A stretch of DNA of 47,800 nucleotides from JAYWIG01 sp043789035 (GTDB lineage Bacteria; Pseudomonadota; Gammaproteobacteria; Burkholderiales; Burkholderiaceae_E), in NCBI GenBank assembly GCA_043789035.1, contig JAYWIG010000177.1:1-47800 (forward strand), given 5' to 3'. A model generated the notes under the pieces. It was not told the origin of the DNA. It did not search any database and worked only from the letters and a program-made list of their open reading frames with translations. This document shows, in pieces, positions 42,199 to 47,800 of this stretch. Each line of letters opens with the position of its first letter. Position 1 is the stretch's first letter. The position numbers and the translations under genes were made by a program.

Positions 42199-42968
42199 TG
42201 ACTGAGCACATAACGAAAACACAAGATGGTGCGATTCTGCATCTTGGGTTTAATCGCCCAGAGCGTAAGAACGCTATCACCGGCGACATGTATCAAACCC
42301 TTGCCGACGCGCTGACCCACGCAGCCAGCGACGATAGTGTACGAGTGGTGCTTTTGCATGGCAACGACACGATGTTTACTGCGGGAAATGATTTAGAGGA
42401 TTTTCTGAAGAAGCCGCCGCATGGCGACAAAAGCCCGGTGTTTCAATTTTTAATGGCGATCTCCACCTTCCCCAAACCGCTGGTCGCAGCAGTTGCGGGT
42501 GTTGCGGTTGGGGTCGGTGTGACGATGCTGATGCATTGCGATCTTGTGTATGTGGCCGATAACGCGAAATTGTCGGTACCTTTTGCGCAACTCGGACTTT
42601 GCCCAGAAGCAGCTTCAAGCTTCTTGTTACCTTTCATTGCAGGCTATCAGCGCGCCGCAGAAAAGTTGATGTTAGGCGAACCCTTCAGCGCGCAAGAGTG
42701 TGCCGACATGGGGTTGGCGAACAAGGTGCTGCCAGTGGCCGATTTAATGGCCTTTGCTAACGCGCAAGCCAGCAAGATGGCAGCATTGCCAGCGTCGAGT
42801 TTAAGAGCCACTAAGCAATTGATGAAAAGCGGCATGAAAGATTTGATCGCATCGCGAATGCACGAAGAAAGCTTGCAGTTTTGGGCGATGCTAAGTGCAC
42901 CGGAGGCACGCGAAGCGTTCACTGCGTTCATGAAAAAAAGAAAGCCGGATTTCGCGCAGTTTAGTTAG
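42198..42968 (+). CDS. Enoyl-CoA hydratase/isomerase family protein
   Basis: A 256-residue crotonase-fold protein. The ATG at 42198 shares one base with the thiolase stop (TAATG), giving coupling; the frame extends upstream inside the thiolase gene but that is not the start. GNDLEDF is the first oxyanion-hole loop; VAVGVGVTMLMHCDLVYVA holds the second glycine pair. In the active-site region SVPFAQLGLCPEAASSFLLP replaces the glutamate pattern of classic crotonase partly, so hydratase versus isomerase activity is not certain. It is the last gene of the beta-oxidation run. Confidence 0.91.
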   Translation: MTEHITKTQDGAILHLGFNRPERKNAITGDMYQTLADALTHAASDDSVRVVLLHGNDTMFTAGNDLEDFLKKPPHGDKSPVFQFLMAISTFPKPLVAAVAGVAVGVGVTMLMHCDLVYVADNAKLSVPFAQLGLCPEAASSFLLPFIAGYQRAAEKLMLGEPFSAQECADMGLANKVLPVADLMAFANAQASKMAALPASSLRATKQLMKSGMKDLIASRMHEESLQFWAMLSAPEAREAFTAFMKKRKPDFAQFS

Positions 42969-42970
42969 TG

Positions 42971-43381
42971 TTAAGTAGTAAAGGGATTTTTAATTTTTAC
43001 GCCGTTTACTATTTCTCCTGATTGCATATCTTTGCTGTAAAGAGTGTCGCAACCACTCGTAATCGCCGCCTGGACGATCATTGCATCCCAAAAAGAAAGG
43101 CTGCGAGTTCTATGCAGAGCGGTTGCCGAGAGGATTAGCTCGGGAGTCGGCAACACAATTAGAAATTTCGAAAAAAACTTTAATCTCTCGACGGCAAATG
43201 CCGAATCCAGCTTGAATTTGGTAACTGCGGCGTTATAAAACTCCTATAGAACTTGCGAGCTTATAACGGCAGAGCCGTCAATATACTTTTCAGAAACTAA
43301 GCGGCTTGCCACCTGCTGTTTCGCGCGGTTTGCAGAATCTTCCGCGTATATCAAATTGTTCGTATCAATAAAAACGGCCAA
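42971..43381 (-). pseudogene. vapC: PIN-domain toxin (VapC-like) with in-frame amber stop
   Basis: Reading the minus strand from a TTG at 43381, three bases after the antitoxin stop, gives a full PIN toxin: FIDTNNLIYAEDSANRAKQQ, SSQVL, then TAG at 43246-43244, then EFYNAAVTKFKLDSAFA and a C-terminal half with SFWDAMIVQAAITSGCD and LYSKDMQSGE. The frame resumes unchanged, so a single base change (a Gln codon CAG to TAG would fit, since the neighbouring intact toxin has STQVL at the same place) disables it. No other damage is visible, which suggests a recent loss. Readthrough or amber suppression cannot be excluded. Confidence 0.85.
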
Positions 43382-43383
43382 GA

Positions 43384-43608
43384 TTAAACGTCCCGTTGTA
43401 AGTCGTTACGATCAAAATTCCAGCCGCCGGAGTTGCCTTGCCCTGAAGTCGCTAGATAGGCTTGTGCTTCGCGAACGCGTTGATCTGAGCCTGCCAGTCG
43501 CTCAATTTGTTCACGCAGAAATTGGTTGAGCGTCGTGCCCATTTCTTTCGCGGCCAGCCTCGCACGCTCGGTAGAGTGTTCGTCAACGGATAAAGTCAGG
43601 TTTGCCAT
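43384..43608 (-). CDS. VapB-like antitoxin, partner of the broken toxin
   Basis: A 74-residue protein starting at ATG 43608 (MANLTLSVDEHSTERAR); the frame is open 18 codons further up through the palindrome but those are probably untranslated. A short ribbon-helix-helix-like N-terminus with ARLAAKEMGTTLNQFLREQI fits an RHH antitoxin, and the C-terminal GGWNFDRNDLQRDV is the toxin-wrapping tail. It shares its first seven residues with the antitoxin of the divergent intact pair. Being intact while its toxin is broken, it may still regulate this shared promoter and cross-neutralise. Confidence 0.78.
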   Translation of the reverse strand: MANLTLSVDEHSTERARLAAKEMGTTLNQFLREQIERLAGSDQRVREAQAYLATSGQGNSGGWNFDRNDLQRDV

Positions 43609-43636
43609 TGCGGTTTGTTCCGTGGCAAGTACTTTA

Positions 43637-43652
43637 TTATGTGTACACATAA
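43637..43652. promoter_or_regulatory. 16-bp perfect palindrome between two divergent toxin-antitoxin operons
   Basis: TTATGTGTACACATAA is a perfect palindrome in the 134-base region between the two head-to-head antitoxin genes. It is closer to the minus-strand pair (28 bases before its ATG). It is a good candidate operator for the antitoxin, or for both. Confidence 0.5.
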
Positions 43653-43742
43653 AGCAAGTCAAATGTTGCGGTGCAATTTTCGGTCTTATAGCGAAGTAAT
43701 TAACCCTGTGCTACACTGATTGTGTGTTAAAAGGAATTCTAT

Positions 43743-43970
43743 ATGGCTAACCTAACCCTAAGTTTAGAAGACTCGCTATTGCAACAAGCAAGAGAAGCTG
43801 CCTTGCGTGACCGCACCTCGGTCAATGCCCTAGTGCGAGACTACCTAACTCGATATGTCAACGCGAAGCGACGTCGATTGGATGCAGTTGATGCCCTTGA
43901 TGCTATTGCGGCACGAAGCAACTCCCAGAGTGAAGCGCGCTGGACTCGCGATGATCTGCACGAACGTTAA
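43743..43970 (+). CDS. VapB-like antitoxin, intact pair
   Basis: A 75-residue protein beginning MANLTLSLEDSLLQQAREAA, with an N-terminal ribbon and helices (TSVNALVRDYLTRYVN) of an RHH domain and a toxin-binding tail ending SEARWTRDDLHER. AAGGAA lies eight bases before the ATG, and TACACT at 43712 may be its -10 box. The stop overlaps the toxin start by one base (TAATG). The closely similar N-terminus and C-terminal W..D-DL pattern of the divergent antitoxin suggest a duplicated module. Confidence 0.83.
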   Translation: MANLTLSLEDSLLQQAREAALRDRTSVNALVRDYLTRYVNAKRRRLDAVDALDAIAARSNSQSEARWTRDDLHER

Positions 43971-44389
43971 TGCGAGTATTTGTTGATACAAATTTGTGGG
44001 TTTACCCTTTTGATGGGAGGGAGCCAGACAAATCGCGTTACATTAAGCAGTGGTTACGCGAAATGGCAGAAGAACATCAGATCGTTGTTAGCACTCAGGT
44101 TCTGATTGAGTTTCGATCTGTACTTACTCGCAAACTAAAACCACCGATACCTCACGAAGAAATGCGCTTGGCCATGAACGCGCTGACCAGCTTTGACGTA
44201 TTGGCAACAGACACCGCGTTCGTACTTGATGCCCATGAATTGGCTCGCAATGAACAACTTTCTTGGTTCGATGCGCTGATTGTCGAGGCGGCGATTCGTG
44301 GCGGTTGTGATCAATTGTTTAGTGAAGATTTAAGTCACGGCCGCAAGTTTGGAGAGCTGACCATTTGCAACCCGTTTTTAACAAAGTAA
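43970..44389 (+). CDS. vapC: PIN-domain ribonuclease toxin (VapC-like), intact
   Basis: A 139-residue PIN protein with all acidic positions visible: D6 in FVDTNLWVYPFD, the glutamate in STQVLIEFRSVL, and the aspartates in LSWFDALIVEAAIRGG and LFSEDLSHG. The start overlaps the antitoxin stop by one base. It is homologous along its length to the broken toxin on the other side of the shared promoter region. Active toxins of this type cleave specific RNAs and arrest growth. Confidence 0.88.
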   Translation: MRVFVDTNLWVYPFDGREPDKSRYIKQWLREMAEEHQIVVSTQVLIEFRSVLTRKLKPPIPHEEMRLAMNALTSFDVLATDTAFVLDAHELARNEQLSWFDALIVEAAIRGGCDQLFSEDLSHGRKFGELTICNPFLTK

Positions 44390-44398
44390 GTGCGATTC

Positions 44399-44819
44399 AT
44401 GGCGAACAAACCTTACAAAATATCGAAACAGAACTGGCTATTCCCTAAGCGTCACACTTCCCGGGGGACGGTTGTTTCAGTGCATGGCTTGGGCGAGCAT
44501 ATTGGTTGATACGGCCATGTCGCGAAATTCTTAAATGACTCGCACTTTAATGTTGTGGGCTATGATTTGTATGGGCATGGCAAATCAGACGGTGAGCGCG
44601 GCTCCATTCGGTGCAGCTCTCAACAGCTCGACGATTTAGTCGAGGTGGTGGATGGTGCTAGAAATGTCATGCTCAAGGGCCAGCCGTGATTTCATTTCTA
44701 AGGCGCCGTCGTCGGTTGTTTCGTCATACTGTTTCGAAGCGATGTATCACGAGATATTTAACGAACCGAATGCAATAGAAGTTTTTGCGCAGTTAAAACC
44801 ATGGCTTGATACAAGGTTC
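44399..44819 (+). pseudogene. Monoacylglycerol lipase-like alpha/beta hydrolase, decayed
   Basis: From ATG 44399 the frame gives a lipase N-terminus (TVVSVHGLGEHIG), a TGA at 44507-44509 where relatives have arginine (CGA to TGA fits), and then YGHVAKFLNDSHFNVVGYD and LYGHGKSDGERGSI, up to a second stop at 44687. The family's C-terminal end, MYHEIFNEPNAIEVFAQLKP, appears in another frame at 44742-44819. The middle, with the GHSMG nucleophile and the acid, is missing. So there is one nonsense mutation, a large internal deletion and a frameshift; the gene is dead. Confidence 0.85.
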
Positions 44820-44856
44820 CAGCTTCGAGAAGTTCTGCAGCGCTCGATAGTTCACA

Positions 44857-45633
44857 ATGTTGCCTATGACATTCATCGACAACCCTTGGTTTTATCTTTT
44901 CGGCGCAATCGCAGTATTGCTAGCTGGTATTTCTAAAGCTGGCACTGGTACCGGTCTTGGCGGACTAGCAGTCCCTTTTATGACCTTGGCTATCCCCGCT
45001 CCCCAAGCGGCGGCGATCATGTTGCCTGTTCTTTTAGCGATAGATTCATTTACGCTTTGGAAGTTCCGTGGGCAATACGATAGGCCTTTACTTAAACAAA
45101 TCCTACCTGCGGGTTTGTTAGGCATTTTGATAGGCACGTTACTGTTCAAACATGTAGATGGCAACTTGGTGCGGTTATTAATTGGAATAGAGGCAGTGAT
45201 TTTTGCCACTATTCGCCTGGCTTCGTTGCAAAAATTCAATGCAGCCGTGCCTATGAAGCGCTCAGGCCCTAAGGCTTGGCTTTGGATCACCATGGCAGGC
45301 TTTACCAGTTTCATTGGTCATGCCGGTGGCCCACCGTACCAACAATATATAGTGCCATTGAAATTAGATAAAGTGATTTTCGTCGGCACCGCAACGATAT
45401 TCTTTTCGGTCATGAATTTCGTCAAGCTTGTGCCTTACGGGTATCTCGGTTTACTCGACTTACGAAACATTGGCACCTCAATCGTTCTTATGCCGCTGAT
45501 CCCGGTTGGCGTTTATATCGGGCTGAATGTGTTGAAGAAGCTTAACCAAGAAACGTTTAACCTCGTGATGACATTGTCGCTTTTAATCGTTGGGTTAAAG
45601 CTCATGTTCGACGGGCTCAGGGCTTACATATAG
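44857..45633 (+). CDS. TSUP family membrane permease (TauE/SafE)
   Basis: A 258-residue protein with about eight membrane segments. The two half-repeats carry the TSUP signatures: GISKAGTGTGLGGLAVPFMT near residue 25 and GFTSFIGHAGGPPYQQYIVP near 150. ATG 44857 is used; ATG 44866 is an alternative, and neither has a clear ribosome binding site. Members export sulfite, sulfoacetate or other organosulfur anions, or take them up; the substrate here cannot be told. The gene stands alone just after a pseudogene. Confidence 0.88.
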   Translation: MLPMTFIDNPWFYLFGAIAVLLAGISKAGTGTGLGGLAVPFMTLAIPAPQAAAIMLPVLLAIDSFTLWKFRGQYDRPLLKQILPAGLLGILIGTLLFKHVDGNLVRLLIGIEAVIFATIRLASLQKFNAAVPMKRSGPKAWLWITMAGFTSFIGHAGGPPYQQYIVPLKLDKVIFVGTATIFFSVMNFVKLVPYGYLGLLDLRNIGTSIVLMPLIPVGVYIGLNVLKKLNQETFNLVMTLSLLIVGLKLMFDGLRAYI

Positions 45634-45657
45634 CTCGATGACTAACGTCGGTTGAGC

Positions 45658-45813
45658 TGAGCACAATAAGGTGCTCTGCGGAGCGAAGTCAAGAGGGAGC
45701 CCGAAGGGCGGATGAGTTGGAGCGGGAATTGTTGGCGTATACGCCAACCCGCGTAAACGCGAGCGCCTATGTGCGCGAAGCAATGAGCGCAGCAGAGCAT
45801 CTTATTGTGCTCA
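45658..45813. repeat. 156-bp intergenic element bounded by 22-bp inverted repeats
   Basis: The arms at 45658-45679 and 45792-45813 are inverted copies with one difference, which would be a G-U pair in RNA. The 112-base interior holds an 18-bp perfect palindrome, GTTGGCGTATACGCCAAC (45731-45748), and a shorter CGCG-TAAA-CGCG dyad. It lies between two convergent genes. It could be a miniature inverted-repeat element, a family of chromosomal repeats, or a structured RNA/double terminator. No open frame in it is convincing. Confidence 0.7.
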
Positions 45814-45819
45814 TTAATT

Positions 45820-46263
45820 TTAAACAGCTTTAGCCTTCAGGCGAGCTGCCTTCGGCAACAACCTTGGCTGCCGCTTCGCATCGGTCGCCACATAAGTTAG
45901 TGTCGCATCGGTCACCTTCACAATATCCGCATCTAAGCGATTTCGCTCTGCATACACCTCGACATGCACGGTGATTGATGTATTTCCAACCTTCACGACT
46001 TCTGCATAAAACGATAATAAGTCGCCCACAAACACTGGCTGCTTGAAAAGAAACGAATTCACCGCAATAGTCGCTACTCTACCGTTAGCTCTTTTGACGG
46101 CTGGAAGGGACCCTGCGATATCGACTTGGGCCATGATCCAACCGCCAAAAACATCGCCATGAATGTTGGCGTCCGATGGCATCGGCATCACTCGAAGTAC
46201 CGGCATCTGGTTTGGCGGTAGGGTGACCTTAGTGTCTTTTTTAGCGATCTTCTTCGTAGTCAT
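45820..46263 (-). CDS. Acyl-CoA thioesterase, hotdog fold (YciA-like)
   Basis: A 147-residue protein from ATG 46263; a TTG six codons earlier is possible. Hotdog thioesterase features: MPSDANIHGDVFGGWIMAQVDIA with the catalytic aspartate and the HGDVFGGW loop, ATIAVNSFLFKQPVFVGDL, and a basic C-terminal tail. YciA-type enzymes hydrolyse a wide range of acyl-CoAs to free CoA. It is divergent from the ABC exporter gene and near the beta-oxidation block, which fits a CoA-recycling role. Confidence 0.92.
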   Translation of the reverse strand: MTTKKIAKKDTKVTLPPNQMPVLRVMPMPSDANIHGDVFGGWIMAQVDIAGSLPAVKRANGRVATIAVNSFLFKQPVFVGDLLSFYAEVVKVGNTSITVHVEVYAERNRLDADIVKVTDATLTYVATDAKRQPRLLPKAARLKAKAV

Positions 46264-46321
46264 AAGGTTGTTTTCGATCAATTCAAAGGCCTTCTAGAAT
46301 AACTGATACTCTGTGAAGCCT

Positions 46322-47800
46322 ATGCGACATGCCTCTTCTAGCTCAGCTGAGCTGCCCCCGAACCCTTCGATAAACCCTGTGGACGTGCCTAAGCGTAATG
46401 ATTGGGGAACGGTAAAAACCTTATTACCCTATTTATGGGCTTATAAATGGCGCGTAGGTATTGCGCTGGCCTGCTTAGTGGCCGCCAAAGTCGCCAATAT
46501 TGGCGTGCCTTTGGTGTTGAAAGAAATCGTTGATGCTCTTGATCTAAAGCCAGGCGATGTCCGCACTGTTTTGTTAGTCCCTTTTGCGTTATTGGTGGGG
46601 TACGGTGCGCTTCGAATTGGCGTTACTCTTTTCACCGAGTTGCGCGAACTTGTTTTTGCCAGAGTTTCCCACGACGCTTCGAGAACGATTGCGCTGAAAG
46701 TATTCGAGCATTTGTTTGGCCTTTCGCTGCGCTTTCACTTAAATCGACAAATGGGCGGAATGTCGCGAGACATTGAACGAGGGTCAAGCGGTATTAACAG
46801 CTTGATTTCGTACACGCTCTACAGTATTTTGCCAACGCTGATTGAAATTGCGATGGTGGTAACGATACTTCTCGTGAAGTACGACGGTTGGTTTGCTGTC
46901 ATCGCCTTGGGTGCTCTGGTTACCTACATCACCTACACCATTACAGTCACCAATTGGCGTACCCAGTTTAGGCGTGAAGCGAACGAGCAGGATTCGCGGG
47001 CCAATACCAAAGCAATTGACGCTCTGATTAATTACGAGACTGTCAAGTACTTCGGCAATGAAGCACTAGAAGCCAAGCGCTACAACGGCAACTTGGTTGC
47101 GCGTATGCAGGCCGGTATAAAGTCGCAACAAACTTTGTCGATTCTGAACTTGGGGCAAAGCTTCATCATCGCCATAGCTGTGACATTGCTTGTGTGGCGG
47201 GCGACCGAGGGCGTAGTCGCAGGCACCATGAGCTTAGGCGATTTAGTGTTGGTGAATGCCTTCATGATTCAGCTCTACGTACCTTTGAATTTCTTGGGTG
47301 TGTTGTACAGGGAAATCAAACAGTCGCTCACCGATATGGAGCGCATGTTCCGGCTGATGGATGAGAACAAAGAAATTCCGGATGACCCTAACGCTATTGA
47401 ACTACGTGCTGACTCAGGCGCCCGAGTGGTGTTCGACAGGGTGGCGTTTTCCTATGATGCTGCTAGGCCCATTTTGAAAGAAGTGAGCTTTGTGATCGAG
47501 CCAGGAACAACAACAGCCGTTGTCGGCGCTAGTGGTGCTGGCAAGTCGACCTTGTCGCGCTTGTTGTTCCGGTTCTATGATGTCACTGCTGGCAGTATTT
47601 CTGTGAACGGCACGGATATTCGAAAGATCACTCAAAGCAGTTTGCATGCCTCGATTGGTGTCGTACCTCAAGATACGGTGTTATTTAATGAAACGCTGCG
47701 CTACAACATCGACTACGGTAGGCCCGGTTCTACCCAAGAGCAGATCGAAGGCGCTGCCCGTGCTGCTCAGCTGGAGACATTTATTGCGAGCTTACCCAAT
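46322..47800 (+). CDS. ATM1-type ABC exporter, ATPase and permease in one chain (cut by window end)
   Basis: The frame from ATG 46322 stays open to the last base, 493 codons. Residues about 35-310 are the membrane domain, with two early spans, a QMGGMSRDIERG segment and AIDALINYETVKYFGNEA, the last being a hallmark of the ATM1/HMT1 subgroup. The ATPase begins near 370 (VVFDRVAFSYDAARPIL) with Walker A GASGAGKST at 402-410 and Q-loop VVPQDTVLFNETLRYNI. Signature and Walker B lie beyond the window. Bacterial relatives export glutathione-bound or heavy-metal complexes. The gene is divergent from the thioesterase gene and lacks a clear ribosome binding site. Confidence 0.93.
   Translation, partial: MRHASSSSAELPPNPSINPVDVPKRNDWGTVKTLLPYLWAYKWRVGIALACLVAAKVANIGVPLVLKEIVDALDLKPGDVRTVLLVPFALLVGYGALRIGVTLFTELRELVFARVSHDASRTIALKVFEHLFGLSLRFHLNRQMGGMSRDIERGSSGINSLISYTLYSILPTLIEIAMVVTILLVKYDGWFAVIALGALVTYITYTITVTNWRTQFRREANEQDSRANTKAIDALINYETVKYFGNEALEAKRYNGNLVARMQAGIKSQQTLSILNLGQSFIIAIAVTLLVWRATEGVVAGTMSLGDLVLVNAFMIQLYVPLNFLGVLYREIKQSLTDMERMFRLMDENKEIPDDPNAIELRADSGARVVFDRVAFSYDAARPILKEVSFVIEPGTTTAVVGASGAGKSTLSRLLFRFYDVTAGSISVNGTDIRKITQSSLHASIGVVPQDTVLFNETLRYNIDYGRPGSTQEQIEGAARAAQLETFIASLPN

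Noticed and set aside
45595..45783. 62-codon minus-strand frame across the inverted-repeat element
   Set aside because: It overlaps the end of the TSUP gene and the repeat arm, with Pro/Ser/Leu-rich composition and no homology I recognise.
45658..45813. Integron attC site or retron msr-msd region
   Set aside because: The arms and the internal palindrome do not show the conserved attC core ends, and no integrase or reverse transcriptase gene is in the window.

Overview
The window looks like a chromosomal segment of a Burkholderiales-type betaproteobacterium with a roughly balanced base composition. The evidence is two Bug/TctC-type tricarboxylate receptors, a TRAP system, a Liv-type ABC transporter inside a catabolic operon, and a beta-oxidation block in the order TetR, acyl-CoA dehydrogenase, DUF2147, FadB-like, thiolase, enoyl-CoA hydratase that I associate with this order of bacteria. 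This placement is inference from gene content; no rRNA or tRNA gene was seen. Almost everything is catabolism and uptake.

Region 1 (1-8038, + strand): the end of a LysR regulator, a DUF1445 (D-glutamate cyclase-like) protein, a three-part TRAP transporter and a one-chain HyuA-HyuB 5-oxoprolinase/hydantoinase. They read as an uptake and ring-opening pathway for a cyclic amide such as 5-oxoproline. Region 2 (8035-13784, - strand): an acyltransferase, a large lipoprotein of unknown function, an exported START-like protein, a Bug receptor, two alpha/beta hydrolases (one lacking its nucleophile serine) and a Tat-type exported protein, divergent from a fumarylacetoacetase-family hydrolase (13882-14811). 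Region 3 (14942-16149): a broken SOUL heme-protein gene and an RHH/PIN toxin-antitoxin pair.

Region 4 (16157-31574, - strand) is the centrepiece: about 15 kb of thirteen tightly packed genes behind a TTG-started FAH-family gene, divergent from a TetR gene with a perfect 16-bp palindrome between them. In transcription order: FAH hydrolase, amidohydrolase, alpha/beta hydrolase, second amidohydrolase, LivH, LivM, LivK, LivG, a LivF fused to a Tm-1-like (UPF0261) domain, a PEP-hydrolase-like TIM barrel (the other half of plant Tm-1), a flotillin, a START-like protein, and a START-quinone oxidoreductase fusion. I read it as a substrate-inducible uptake and hydrolysis system with a Tm-1 pair and a membrane-scaffold protein built in; the substrate is unknown.

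Region 5 (32332-35428, - strand): HpaI-type aldolase, a TonB-like lipoprotein, a short-chain dehydrogenase and a second Bug receptor. Region 6 (35640-42968, + strand): the TetR-led beta-oxidation operon. Region 7 (42971-44856) is a scarred stretch: a VapBC pair whose toxin has an amber stop, a head-to-head intact VapBC pair, and a decayed monoacylglycerol lipase-like gene. Region 8 (44857-47800): a TSUP permease, a 156-bp element bounded by 22-bp inverted repeats, a YciA-like thioesterase and a 3'-truncated ATM1-type ABC exporter. No gene-free stretch above 300 bases is left unexplained. I saw no CRISPR array, insertion sequence or replication origin.
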